A stretch of 64,000 nucleotides of DNA from Dryococelus australis (taxonomy: Eukaryota; Arthropoda; Insecta; Phasmatodea; Phasmatidae): NCBI GenBank assembly GCA_029891345.1, contig CM057003.1:7978709-8042708 (forward strand). The letters are read 5' to 3'. The notes beneath the pieces were generated by a model. The model did no database searches, was not told the origin of the DNA, and saw only the letters and a program-made list of their open reading frames with translations. Each line of letters starts with the position of its first letter. The first letter of the stretch is position 1. Of the stretch, positions 37,462 to 49,481 are shown piece after piece. Position numbers and translations under genes: made by a program.

Positions 37462-39470
37462 TACTGTACAAATTTTGAAATTTTACAGAGAAATTGTTTG
37501 TAATTTTACAAATGCTTGTAACAGTCAAAGGCTTATCGTGTGAAACTTCTCGTTCATAAAATTACAAGGGCCGTGTTTGTAATAGACCTCAAGATATGTT
37601 TGTACTATACTGTCCCGTATTAACGAGCTTCAGCAAAATGGCGGACACTCAACAACATGAAACCATATATAGCTGTTTGCGCGAGCAAAAAGTAATGTAT
37701 TGCAATTTTTAATGGGTTTAAACACTTAAAACTACTCAAGTAATCATAATAAAACAACATTTTCAATAAAACGAGACTACATTACTCATTAACTGTTAAT
37801 GTCTCCTAGCTAAACAGAATATCTTAAATCGGTTCTCAAGATCCGTCACAAATTCCTCAACTCAACATCAGAACTCTTAAAATGAAATGAATGTATTATT
37901 CATAATCAATTAACTTCCTTAATATCGAATTCATCACATTTGTTTTCTAGAAGAAAAAATAATCTTACTTATACTTTTCAATTATGCACACTTCTCAATA
38001 AAACGCTACCATTCGTTGTTTACAAATATATGTTTTGCAGATTTTACAAGAAAATGGTTTATATTTTTAAAAAGTATTTCCTTGGCAACTGGATTTCTAA
38101 GGAGTTTTCTTCAAAATGTACAAAAACAATTTTAGAGTGTAGGAGATTACAGTCTACCGTTTGCGAAAATCTTTTCGCGAGAAACAGGTGGCCCTTATAA
38201 CAAAACAATAACCTTCTACTCCTTTGGGAATTACAATTTCAGTAACAACATAAATGGCGACATAAAATATAACACTTTGACAATGTGACATTTTGAAACA
38301 CATTCAAGAGAATTTGATCAAATTTGTTTGATAGCGAACATTTGGTGGCTGTGTTTCGCCTTCAAATTTTATTTTAAAGTGTATTTTAAGGAGAAAATTT
38401 GACTGTGTGACAGGGTCTTTACATAAAGAGGTGACAACAACTCCACCCAATAACCTAAGTCGGTGGTCGGTACATTAGAACTCTTTGCAAATTTATGGCA
38501 TCGTTGTATACGCGTACTTTGAAAACACAAGTGGTAAAATATTTTATCATACATCCACGGAAACTTCTTCTATTTCTGTTCAGAAAAGATAGAAATGCTT
38601 ACAGTATAAAAATTTGTTTGTACTTTTACAAAGAGAATCTCTGAAAACCCTATTGCCAAAAGAATCTTTTGTAAAACTAGAAAATATTTTCTTGTAAAAA
38701 ACTGACTCAGTAAATTTGCAAATTTACAAATGATTGATAATCATGCATTTAGAATACATTGCTAAGTAGCAAGTCTAAAACTATATTTTTAATGTGCTTC
38801 CGAAAACATAATCATTTATAACGAAACTGTTTCACGAAAATTATCATTTATAATAATTTTCTGAAAAAAAAAAAAAAAATACTACCACTACACCAACCCG
38901 TCACATACCTTTGTAAACTAATGGAACGAAAATATATATTAACTTGGGGAAACAAATCTTCAACCTTAGACTTTTAATTTCATTTCAAGTCTATATGCAC
39001 TTTAAACATACGAATATTTGACGTTTTACAATCTCAGAATACATTTTGGTATGAAACGTTGTGTTAGCACGACGTTTCCTGGCATAACGTATCTAAAGAA
39101 TTTTGTTACAGGGAATACATGGGGGAATAAACACGATAAGAACGCACAAAATTTTCTCTCCCGAGCCAAAAAATTATATTACGTTTTATAAGTGTAATTT
39201 ATTAAACATCATATTTATCTCGTTCGTACACACATACACATTTGCGTGTTTTGAGTTGAATACTTATCATAAAATGAAATAATTCGTACCTTCCCTTTTC
39301 GACTGAAAGCTATCCCTGTTGACTGCAAAACATTCTCCAGTTTTACTACAAAGACAGCCCTTGTAATTTTACCAATAATACATTATACGATCAATGCCTT
39401 TTTACTATTACGAAGGTTTGCAAAAGTAAAAAACTAATTATTTATAAATTTACAACAAATTTTTACAGTG
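37462..39470. mobile_element. ~2-kb non-autonomous element with long terminal inverted repeats
   Basis: The left ~125 bp (ACTGTACAAATTTTG, TTTTACAAATGCTTGTAA, AAAATTACAAGGGCCGTGTT) recur reversed at the right end (CACTGTAAAAATTTGTTG, TTTTGCAAACCTTCGTAA, AAAATTACAAGGGCTGTCTT) in mirrored order. The interior has several further TTTGTAAAA words and no transposase. The end sequence CACTGTAAAAATT resembles the ends of the elements at 7.2 and 12.5 kb, hinting at one superfamily. A target duplication was not established. Confidence 0.75.
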
Positions 39471-39741
39471 TAGTGAATTTCCCAAGTGTGTATTCAAGCA
39501 TTTATATACTTGCAGCTTGATATATTGTAATTTTCCAATACCAATATATGTTAAAAGCTTCCACTAGAGATTGCGAAGTTTGCTGGAGGAAAATTACGTT
39601 ATATTATGGACATTACTCCCGACGCAACAAGTTTGGAAAAAAAGAAGGCAACTTCATCCTACTGCTAAAAATGTAAAATAATTCCATACTCACGCATAGA
39701 GATAGAGATGATTAATTCAACGCAGATATAAAGAATGTTTG

Positions 39742-39980
39742 TATAGTCTGTTCACACTAAAGTGAGTACTCTTGAGGCCCTAGTTATTTTTTCCTTTCAG
39801 CCATTTTTGCTCTTTACCCCTCATTTAAAATAAATAGTGCCATGTAAGAAACAAACATAGCGTGTGTAATCCACCACAACCGGAAATTAACGTCGAAGGT
39901 TAAAATAGAATATATTTGTTGACTATTCTTCCAAATGAAAGGGTATTCAAAAGTGCTCACTTTACCGTTAATAGCATTTA
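39742..39980 (+). mobile_element. MITE, short form
   Basis: TATAGTCTGTTCACACTAAA at the left and AAGTGCTCACTTTACCGTTA at the right are mutated terminal repeats. The interior (TGTGTAATCCACCACAACCG, AATTAACGTCGAAGGTTAAA) matches 41,962-42,145. Confidence 0.8.
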
Positions 39981-40046
39981 TCAAACGACTTATGATATAT
40001 ATTTTGTGTGCTTAATGCGTACTTGCTCCAAGTTACAGAGCTCCTG

Positions 40047-40238
40047 GAGTGAGGGGATAGGTGTGGTCGGGTCAAAACATCGAGGTCTCGAGAGCCGAAA
40101 TGAGGTGGCGTGGTGAGTATGGAACAGCGCCGTAATGAAAGGGCGGGGGAAACGGGAGATCCCCCCCCCCCCCGGAGATCGAACCCGGTTCGCCTGGGTG
40201 GGAGGCGGGTAGTGTAACCACTACACCACCGCGGCCCC
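40047..40238 (-). mobile_element. tRNA-derived SINE with internal deletion
   Basis: Reverse-strand head GCCGCGGTGGTGTAGTGGTT, B-box region GGGTTCGATCTCCGG, then a G13 run (C13 on the forward strand at 40,161-40,173) in place of most of the middle body. It then continues GATCTCCCGTTTCCCCCGCC and ends CGAGACCTCGATGTTTTGAC. Confidence 0.88.
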
Positions 40239-40399
40239 AAGTACGCCTTGAGCACACCGCGGACTAGAGTAGAGTAGTACAGCCACTGCTTCTCTAGTTT
40301 TGTCCACCCCTGGCAAAGTAGGCGAGCAGTTTTTCGGCAGGAGAAGGAGGTAGGGTGGGCGGTAGGTTCTTTAATTAATGATCTCTTCATCTAAAGGTT

Positions 40400-40403
40400 T
40401 CTC

Positions 40404-40456
<53 letters not shown>
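40400..40456. repeat. (CT)n microsatellite
   Basis: Nearly perfect CT dinucleotide run of about 55 bp. Confidence 0.96.
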
Positions 40457-40459
<3 letters not shown>

Positions 40460-40683
40460 CCCTGGCTGCAGCTACTCAAGGACTCGGGTAAATGTTGACT
40501 TGTTTTGAAACGAGAGAGAATTCCTCCCTCGCAGGGCGTTGTCTCCACAGGTAGGGGGTGGCTCGCTAGTGCGGGCCGGCCCTTCAGCTTCAAAGGCTCA
40601 TTCAGACCCATCCGCCACCCTCGCCCAAGGAAGGATGCGCCTGATTTCGCGAAGCGTTTCTTTCGACGTCGACGTTGAAAAAT

Positions 40684-40867
40684 AAAACACCGCAGCTATT
40701 CGTAGAGAGAACGACCAAAAATATAAGGTTTCGGTGTCCCATTCATTTACGCGGCCCACGTGTGGTTTTTTTGAAAACACCGCAGCTATTCGTAGAGAGA
40801 ACGACCAAAAATATAAGGTTTCGGTGTCCCATTCATTTACGCGGCCCACGTGTGGTTTTTTTGAAAA
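40684..40867. repeat. Tandem duplication, 90-bp unit, two copies
   Basis: CACCGCAGCTATTCGTAGAG begins at 40,688 and again at 40,778, and the whole unit to GTGGTTTTTTTGAAAA is repeated without visible change. It is recent and precise. Because 90 is a multiple of 3 the duplicated reading frames stay in register, which makes longer artificial ORFs. Confidence 0.96.
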
Positions 40868-41961
40868 CCGTGAATATTTATTTAGCCCTCTATACGGGTC
40901 GTGTCAGAAGAGTTTCTTGACGTTCCTACGTGCGAAAGAAAGAAAAAAAGAAGGACTCTGCATCGGGGCCCCTGCTTTCTGGTCTGCGCGAAAATTTAAT
41001 GAATTTTTTAGTACTGGCTTAATTAAAAAACATGTCTTGTTTTGCTAGCGTGATATACAGGCTACTGCGAAATTATTACAAAAAATTCCACGAATGGCAA
41101 GGAGAGGAAAGGACAAGTTTAATAAGGGAAAAGCGCACGTGGTTTGGCTAGCTTGACGATTACAGGGGCAGCATAAATGCTTGAAGAAAATGCATGTGTT
41201 AAGAAATGCGCGCACGTTAATACGCACACTATAAGCGAATTATTTAATGTCTAAACTTAGTATATCTATTACCCTAACGATATGCACAATATGCCCCATA
41301 CTTCTTGCACTAGCAGTATAGTTAATCTAGAAGCCTTTGATAAGGAATCTTTGATTTCAATAAATATATTAAATTAAAAAATGTTTACCATCATCAAAAT
41401 ATTTTTTATCATTTGGGGCTAAAATTTGCTGGTGTAAGTTATACTGATGTGTACTTTTATACAATTTCAGTATGCTTTTGTTATACAGTAAAAGATTTCT
41501 GTAGAATAAAAAACGAAAGAAAATGCTCAAGATCACACATCATTCCTGTACCTTAGTGTGCCTAAAAGTCTAATAGGGTTCCACGTCTTCTGCAGTTTAT
41601 ATATATATATATCACAGGTAACAAAATTGTATCGTAATATTGCTAACGTTTGAACGTTTGCTGAAGTTGCTCATAGAAACTTATATCCAATATTTCTGCA
41701 AGTGAGAAATTTTTTTTCTATAACACAAAAATTCTGGCTCTGTTCATTTAAACAATTTCAAATGCTTATACATTTGCGATACACTCATATGTAAAGAAGT
41801 TAATCTTTAAACATTAATATAACTTGTCTTCAAACGACATTGTTTTTACAAGGGAGAGGTCATTAGTTTCGGTAATAGCAGAACCGAAATACGATTTGAA
41901 TACTTCGTATTTTCGAATGAAGGCGAAATCTTTCAAGTCTTGCTGATATAAAGAAAGTTTC
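40868..41961. other. AT-rich DNA, nothing recognised
   Basis: Short TA run near 41,600. No coding or repeat match was seen. Confidence 0.5.
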
Positions 41962-42145
41962 TACAGGCTGTTCACGGTAAAGTGAGTACTTTTGAAACCC
42001 TAGTTACTTTTTCCTTTCAACCATTTTTTACCCTTTAACTATCTTTTTAAATAAATATTGTCATGTAAGCAATAAACACAGAGTGTGTAATCCACCGCAA
42101 TCGGAAATTAACGCCGAAGGTTAAACTATAATATATTTGTTATAA
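41962..42145 (+). mobile_element. MITE, short form, 3'-truncated
   Basis: Starts ACAGGCTGTTCACGGTAAAG and follows the copy at 39,742 to about AAACTATAATATATTTGTTA. The right terminus is missing. The ~20 bp before it (GATATAAAGAAAGTTTCT) also resemble the flank of the 39,742 copy. Confidence 0.8.
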
Positions 42146-45100
42146 ACTGCTAAAGATTACTGAGTGTTGATGTTATAGTTATAATTAATTGAGTATCTGT
42201 ATTTTAACTCTTGATCTTAAACTAACATATCAGTCGGAAAACGATATGAGATTTTCAACATTACTTCCATAGAACACGGGAAAAGTTTTACAGCTTAGCA
42301 GTGGACGACACTGGAACAAACTTAACTCTACACAGGTGAAATGTAAATGTAAATACAACCATTTCAAATCTAATAATGCCATTGACTTTTGCCGTTTGCA
42401 TCCAAAAATTCTTTACGCGGTTTGGTCACACAGAATTCACAATGAATGCTCTTAACTATTTAGTGTTTACCTGTTACGTTGCTGGAATCGACGATTAACC
42501 TGTTGTTTCTGACGTTTAATGGCAATGGTGTTGTATTAATGAATTCTAATTATGCATTTGTGTTTCTCATCAACATATTGTGTTCTTCCTTATTTTTTTT
42601 CGTCGTCATTGTAGGCAATCGAGATTCTATCAACATTCGAATTCACTAACGATTAACCTATTTTAAGAGCATATAAGCGACAATGGAAGCTTCTTCCCAA
42701 GTACAAGATGTAATAGCGTGCAGCAGTTTACAATAGTTTCTGTGGGAGTAAATTGTGAAATATATATTTCATTTTTAATTCCACAAAAGTAAATTATGTT
42801 TTATTGGAAAAAAAAACTAAGGGCACAAATTTCAAATACTTGCCAAATTCTCGCATATATGTATATATATAATTTTGAGAGAGAAATGTCTAATAATATA
42901 TGTTTTACTTCTAAATTGAAGGACTAACGTTGAAACTACTAAACTAACTATAGCAAAATAAACTTTTTGACTACTCTGAAGCAGTTTAATATATGAAAAG
43001 GAAATTAATCCTTTATCTTGATCTGTGAAAAAGTCGTCTAGTGCCAAAAAACTGTTATTATAAAACAGTTTGTGAAACATATTGGACTCGTGTTGAATGA
43101 TCCCATTTATCACAGTAAGAAAACCAAACCAAAGGTGCACAATTGCTCGAGGTGGTGTGAGGATGATAGTATATCTGAAGATTTGTCGTCTCCCAAAAGC
43201 AATGCTTTATGGTACAAACTGATCAGGTATCCACAATTACGCATTCCCTTAAAATATGTACATCCTTATAGATCTTTGTGAAATAGGGGAGGGGGCGGGG
43301 GAGATTAGGAGCATGCTAGTTAACCGTCCCACTACTCTAATCAAAGGTGAACTCCTGCAACCCTCGTAGTCGGAATGGCCTCCGGGATCTGTGGCTTTGT
43401 TGCCGGGGACACAAAAAGGAAGTACCATTTACCCCGCCCTGAGTAAGTTAACCTGCTGTTGTGGGCGAGGACTGAGGCACAATAGACCCAGGGTGGACTG
43501 GGGAGGCCAGGGATAAGGACAGACTTCTTCCGCACGAGAGAATTGTTGGCATTTCTTGCGACAAAGCACTCGGGATTGGAGTGAGGGAAAGGGGAAGGGG
43601 GGAACGGTAAACCTTGTTTGTAGCACGTGCGCGGTTTGAAAGGTCGGGGAGGATGGCTTTCCGAAGCACGGGGTCAAGGCTCGGCGTTCGGAGAGGGGCA
43701 AAGGCCCCGGATATTTGCTTTCGTATTCTGCTTTTGTTGCAAGGGAACATCTCCCGGGGATCCTCCATCTGAGTTGACACACGCACACGTGGAAGGCCGT
43801 CTACAGTAAACCAACGTCAGTGAACGACGTCAGTGGCTCTCCTTGAACAAGTGCCCCCGAGACACGGACATGAAGATTTCCCTTGCTTAATCATCTCCTC
43901 TTGAATATTTCTCTTAAAAACACATTTTTTCCCCTTTTCCTCAAACTCTCGCGGGAAATTAAATTGATTTCGCATTGTCAAAGAGAGCGGGGAGTCCAGA
44001 ATCTCAGTTCACTGAATATTATTTCCCTTGGGCACAAGACGTCCAGCGCGTAAACTTTGGGCTGACAAACAAATACCAAAATCTATCATCTGGAATAAAT
44101 ATTTTTTCTATGTTGGAAAGACTTGTGATTGAGGACTATACGAGTTGGGCCCAATTTCGGTTACATATTCTCATTTTCGTATAACCTACCTTCATCTTGC
44201 AGTCTACCTTACGGGTCATTGAACTCGGGAATTTCTCTGGTCTCTACTGATGGGTATCTGTTGTTTAAATGTGATCAGGCCTTAAGCAGATAGCCTGCCT
44301 GATCACGTCTTTAAACGTGAAACCAGGACGTGAGCGGAATTGCAACAACTTATTGCGAAAAAGCCAGCAACAGAAATCCTCTCTGCCGGCCAGCAGTCTG
44401 GAACAACTATATGAAACAACACGCCGATATATGCCAGCACAAGGCGTGGCACGTCGTCTTTTCTCATCCGGTCATCATCAAGGGAAGATTGCAGAATGGG
44501 TGTGTCCGATAGCTGATAGCTGCCTACCAGAACAGCCTCCGGAACCGTGATTAAGGTGGGGACAGTCCAGTTAGTTTGGCATAGTAGTGGTTGTGGTAAC
44601 TATTTAATAACAGGTTCATTGTATAACAAATTCAATATACGCTCCCCTGCGTAATTAATATTAACCTAATATGTCATTGTGTTTTCATCATGTCTAATAA
44701 ACCCAATAATTCACAGTGTGCTCTACCATATCATCTCTTGTCATACAGCTATACGACTAACTCTTTATTGTATGGGCATGGCTCTTGAAAGTTATATTCA
44801 TAACACCGCCCATACATCAAATGAAATTTAAATAAACATTTTTACTGAACTTCAGAAAGTCAGATACGTGTTTCATTATTTTATTTTACGAACTTTAACC
44901 ACGAAAAATGTACCGATGTCCCCCCCCCCCCCCCTCCAGGGTCACTTTTTTTCCTTACGTTATGCTGAGGTCAAAACCGTCTACTCCCGGTTATTGCGGT
45001 TCAAGATGATATGGGAAATAAGTGCAACAATATTGAAAAATAGTTGTTTATAAAGTGGGGAAAAGTTATCTAGAATTTACCGTGCTTAGTATTTTATTTT

Positions 45101-45254
45101 GGCTTCCCGTATCCTGTAGGTTTAAATTACTTACCTGGAGTTCAGTTATGACCCACGAGTTTTAGGGCCCAGAACTAGGTATATTGACAGTCAGCGTTTG
45201 CGCGGAAATGCTTATTGCTACAGGCAGAGAAAGTTTTGCCTAGTTTGGAATCAT
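42146..45254. other. Mixed DNA, GC-rich at 43.3-43.8 kb
   Basis: The block 43,290-43,800 is GC-rich, with two overlapping reverse open frames of about 110-120 codons that show no recognised domain and are Pro/Arg/Ser-rich. A C15 run lies at 44,920-44,934. No exon could be supported. Confidence 0.4.
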
Positions 45255-45450
45255 CTTTCGAAATCAACCTTTGAAAATTGTTACTGCTCCCACCTGCAAA
45301 CAATTTAACGGACGCGCAGACTGGCTTGCTTCCAGGTAAAGTTGGTAACGAAGGTGAGCAAATAGTTCTCCTCAACGTTGAATTAAATGTGTTCTGTAAA
45401 TATTCGTTATTACTGAGATCACTTTTTCTCTTTCAATTTGTATGCATTAT
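45255..45450 (+). mobile_element. MITE, long form, left fragment
   Basis: TTTCGAAATCAACCTTTGAA, ACTGCTCCCACCTGCA and GTAAAGTTGGTAACGA follow the 48,628 copy from just inside its left end to about its middle. The matching right half is at 46,250-46,378. Confidence 0.7.
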
Positions 45451-45708
45451 GATTGTAAGAATCAGCATATTTGTAAAATATTTGCTATTATGATAAGTGC
45501 AGCCTCGGGTGCCAGAGCAAGGAAACCAGGACGATATACAGTGTTTGGTTTGGTACCATAAATCTGAAAGGTTGGAATGCGAAAGGAGGCCAGCGGAGCC
45601 AGTATAAAGGATACGGCGCCACAAGTTCATCCCGGAGACGTCACCAGGCCGCCACGACGCCAGCGGGTGCCTCGAGCGGTCGACAGGTGACTTCAGCATT
45701 CTCAGTGG
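45451..45708. other. GC-rich insert between two MITE pieces
   Basis: The segment 45,500-45,700 is GC-rich and separates the left MITE fragment from the short-form MITE. No gene is recognised. Confidence 0.4.
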
Positions 45709-45950
45709 TATAGGCTGTTCACGATAAAGTAGGCACTTTTTAAGGCCCTTCTAAATTTTTCCTTTCTTCCAATTTCCATCTTCCTGCTGCTTTTTGATGT
45801 AAACATTGCAACGTGACCAATAAACACAATGTATATATTTCACCACCCTCAAAATTTAATTCCTGAGGCTGCAATAAGATATAGTTATTGGTAGTTAATG
45901 CCTGTTGGGAGGGCCTTAAAAAGTGATCACTTTACCGTGAACAGTCTATA
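45709..45950 (+). mobile_element. MITE, short form, intact ends
   Basis: TATAGGCTGTTCACGATAAA at the left and AAGTGATCACTTTACCGTGA at the right are inverted repeats about 30 bp long, including GGCACTTTTTAAGGCCCTTC against GGGCCTTAAAAAGTGATC. TATA adjoins both ends. This is the best-preserved short copy and lies inside the split long-form copy. Confidence 0.9.
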
Positions 45951-46249
45951 AGTGAAAACCCACATAGACGTGAGGAGGGGCTTAACGGTGTCGAACTTGT
46001 GGCCGGGCTTAATTAGAGTCTTAGCTCTTAACTTCAGTCAGTTTCTACCAGTTTCAATACCAAGCTTATAGTTCTGAGTTTATCTTGAGGAGAGATAGAA
46101 GGTTCAGACTTATGTAAGTTATCATTTTGTACTGACGTAAAGCGAGATTACTAAAGGATTAGTATTTTCGTTACCGCGATGTCTTTCTGAGTATGCCACC
46201 TCCTTTATTTTGGTAAGTTATTGTACGCCCCCCTTAAAGGAGCGTAACA

Positions 46250-46378
46250 GCATTAATAAAGTGATTCCGCCAATGTCTATGTTAATTGTACATAAGACGC
46301 AGGAATACACAATGCGCATACAAGTGATCTTAAGCAGGGCTTTCAAAAGTGCTCAGTTTACCATCAACAGCATTTATA
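46250..46378 (+). mobile_element. MITE, long form, right fragment
   Basis: ATTAATAAAGTGATTCCGCC, GGAATACACAATGCGCATAC and GTGCTCAGTTTACCATCAAC follow the right third of the 48,628 copy. It complements the fragment at 45,255-45,450. Confidence 0.7.
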
Positions 46379-47790
46379 CGGGAATCCATATATAACAATG
46401 CCCTTTATACATAAAGACATATATAGGCTGTAGGTAAATACACACATCATTTTTTTATGTTTTTACGTTCGACGTAATATAAATGATGAAGGCGTTTTCC
46501 CCTTTCAATTTACGGTTCTGCTACTTCTTCTTTATTGCACGCGCACAGCCCCCAAGGGTGCGAAATAGAAATTTCTCCCATATACACCTCGCTCTCCCGC
46601 CCCGTTATATCGGAGGGGCTCCTTATAGGGGCGTGTGGTGTGGTTTGCTGCCACAGGGGTTGTTTGTGTGGCAGGGCGGTGGAAGGGGATGGAGGGAGTG
46701 GCGAAGAAGCCCTCAGGAACGTCAAATGATCAACGACCTTAGGAAGCAGTGAAAGGAAAGGTGTGAGATAGGAAGTGGGAATGATGGTAGATGCGGTAAT
46801 GGAGATGCGTTGCGGAGTGAGAGAGAAATTCGCGTTATCAACGAAGAGATACAAACTGACAGGTAGTAAAAGTTGGCGGAGATACAGGCAGGAATTGCTT
46901 TATTTCTCAGATGCTGTGGCTGTAAGATCTCCAGGATCGCGGTAAAGATTGATGACAGCCAAGAACGCAACCTACGGAATTATTTTATAGTGCTGTGGTA
47001 AACCTGAAAAAAAAAAAAAAAAAATTATCATTAATAGTTAACACTTTTACAGAAAACTTTAGATATTGAAATCGCAGTTGACCCGGAGGGACAATTTCTT
47101 TATGTTTCTTTTTGTTACCCAGTTATATTTTGGGAACAAAATTTTGGGCTGGCTCACGTACTATAGTAAGTTATCTAAAATGCCAACCACATCCTTGAAT
47201 TTCCCAAATTCCAAAACCAGAACCAGTTCGTCTGTCTGAAGTTTATACTTAAGCGTGTTTAATTCCATTTACTTAAACCGTTTATACCCAGTGTACACAA
47301 CTGTGTACATTACCCACGTGTAAGTAATTTTGGGTCTGTACTGCACATTGCGAAGCTCAGTGACCAATGATCTTTCCTATGGGTAAATTATTCGCAAATC
47401 ATCTTACTGGTCTAGGTAATAATTGGTTCATATTACTGTAGCCGAACATAAGGCCAACATCTCATTGGTTGTGGCAACCAAACAAGAGCTGTGTCAAATT
47501 AAGTACAGGATGCATTGCAATTTTATTTTTGTTTGCAACAGATGAAACAGTAAATTATAGTGGGTCTGAAAGGGTTAACAGAAAAATATCACATTAAAAA
47601 CGTGAAATATCAAAGGTCATTATGCGTGTGCTAAGCGGAAGTAATCAGTTACGAATCAGTCGAAACCCTTCTCTATAAAATCAAAGTTTAAATTTTGCAA
47701 TGAGTTGGTAATTGTCAGTATAATTGGAAAAAACTTGCCTTCGCTGGAAAAAAATATAGTGGTTGTTTAAAGTTAAAAAAAAAAAAAAAA
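46379..47790. other. Intergenic DNA, nothing recognised
   Basis: Includes a GC-rich patch at 46,540-46,740 and A-runs at about 47,008 and 47,776. Open frames on both strands in the patch are compositional. Confidence 0.45.
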
Positions 47791-47926
47791 ATACCCAATG
47801 TTAACATGATCGAGGCAGTATTTTGTGAAGAAAAACAATGTGGAATGTGAATTAAAATATACCCAATGTTAACATGATCGAGGTAGTATTTTGTGAAGAA
47901 AAACAATGTGGAATGTGAATTAAAAT
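47791..47926. repeat. Tandem duplication, 68-bp unit, two copies
   Basis: ATACCCAATGTTAACATGAT begins at 47,791 and at 47,859, with one substitution between copies over the unit. The first copy follows a poly(A) tract. Confidence 0.96.
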
Positions 47927-48627
47927 CACGAAAGGCTTTACCCACATATTCGTGTACACCGCACACGATTGCGGTCGCCCAGTATTCATATTTGAGTAAA
48001 AATTACAGTCGTCTTTTCTGTATAATTGTTTAAAACAATCCTGTATTGAATTTCGTACCCTACATGAGAACTATGGAAACCTTGGGACAAGTGTTCGCGA
48101 CGCTATGAGAGTTTGTGACAATATTACAGATCAAGGGGTGTGAAATGACACAAAATAATTATTGAAAAGAATGTTATTGATTAAAACCTTAATTTTTTTA
48201 AAGAAACCCAATTTCAGGAAATAAAAGAGAGCGTCCTTTCAAGTCCACCCAAGCTTCGTTTGCATTAAAGAGATATTGAAATGTTCTTGGTTTTATTTCA
48301 GCTAAAAACAAATTAAAAATTATAGGTTGTATGGCTTAAACTCGAGAAAATTCAGTCTCTGCTATTCGGGGCAGGGCTCAGTTAGGTTAGTGTTAGAAAA
48401 TTATTAGTAGATAATTCTCATTTGCGTGTATTAAATCAGTTCTTTTGAGTACCCGGGTGACGAATTATTTTCTACATTTTTTGGCTCACTTGGTAAATTT
48501 CCGCATGTTGCTTCGCGTGTCCCCATGAAACAGAGGTCAAAATTAACTTCTTTATTTGTACTAGGAACTTGTGTCTCTACACGTGGGAATATTTTGAGTG
48601 AAATTTTTGTGGGCTATACTATGTGTA
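47927..48627. other. AT-rich DNA, nothing recognised
   Basis: No coding or repeat match was seen. Confidence 0.5.
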
Positions 48628-49051
48628 AAGGTTGTTCACGATAAGGTGAGCACTTTCGAAATCAACCTCAGAAAAAAGTCACTGCTCCTACCTGCATATA
48701 GCTTAACTAGCGCACGAGTGGCGTGTGGCCAGTAAAATTGGTAACGATGGATGGGAAAGTGATTCCGTATCTTAACGTCGAATAAATGTTGTAGGTAACC
48801 TTTTATACTAACATAAATTATTTATTTCACTTTCTGTTAATTTTTTATTCATCGAAATGTAAAATTGAGCAGATTTGCAGAATATGGTATGTTTCTAATA
48901 ATTTCACAGTTTCACTTGACCGACGCATGAATAAAGTGGTGACGCCCATGGCAAAGTTAATCTTACGTAATGCGGAAGAATACACAACGTGCATACAAGT
49001 ATATCTAAAGCAGGACTTACAAAAGTGCTAATTTTACCGTGAACAGCCTAT
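48628..49051 (+). mobile_element. MITE, long form, most complete copy
   Basis: Left AGGTTGTTCACGATAAGGTG, right CTAATTTTACCGTGAACAGC. This 424-bp copy is the reference for those at 21.6, 36.7 and 45.3/46.3 kb. It has no coding capacity. A TA next to each end fits Tc1/mariner-type insertion. Confidence 0.88.
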
Positions 49052-49138
49052 AGCTGTTTTTATCCTTCCCAGTTTATGACCTAACATTAACGTTTTTATC
49101 ATCCTGCCATTAAAAGCTATGCATGCGTTTATTTTAAG

Positions 49139-49275
49139 GGCCGCCGTTGTGTGTTAGTTACACCAATCGCCTCCTATTGTACTGAACCGGGTTCTATTCT
49201 CCAGGGTGACAACCTCAGATTTTCGCACGGGGGGTAAACGTGGCGGACGTTTATGTTGCATTGTGGGTTTTCTAG
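49139..49275 (+). mobile_element. SINE-like tRNA head with a different body
   Basis: The head GGCCGCCGTTGTGTGTTAGT with B box CGGGTTCTATTCTCC resembles the other SINEs. The body ACCTCAGATTTTCGCACGGG then GTGGCGGACG and GTGGGTTTTCT differs, so this may be a second subfamily. The 3' end is not defined. Confidence 0.55.
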
Positions 49276-49426
49276 AACCAATTTCTTTTTCATCTGCCAA
49301 ATCATTCCGTATCTGTTACACTTGCAGTTCTCTTGAACCCATTGGGCGCTTAAAGCTGGACTCACAACCAACCATCCGTCAAACCAGTAGTAGGTCAGGC
49401 CAGTATCATTTCACTTTTGATTAATC

Positions 49427-49481
49427 GGATTAACCCTTTGATATAAAATTGATTGAAAGGGTTAAATATTAATCCGATTTA
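49427..49481. repeat. Imperfect inverted repeat (hairpin-forming)
   Basis: CGGATTAACCCTTTGAT is followed about 10 bp later by ATTGAAAGGGTTAAATATTA then ATCCG. The arms pair except for a six-base bulge. Its function is unknown. Confidence 0.6.

Noticed and set aside
40675-41048. Forward frames containing a repeated 30-residue block
   Set aside because: The block results from the 90-bp tandem duplication, which keeps frame by chance.
43429-43788. Two overlapping reverse frames of 112 and 119 codons
   Set aside because: GC-rich block with Pro/Ser/Arg-rich frames in two phases at once and no recognised domain; chance is the simpler explanation.
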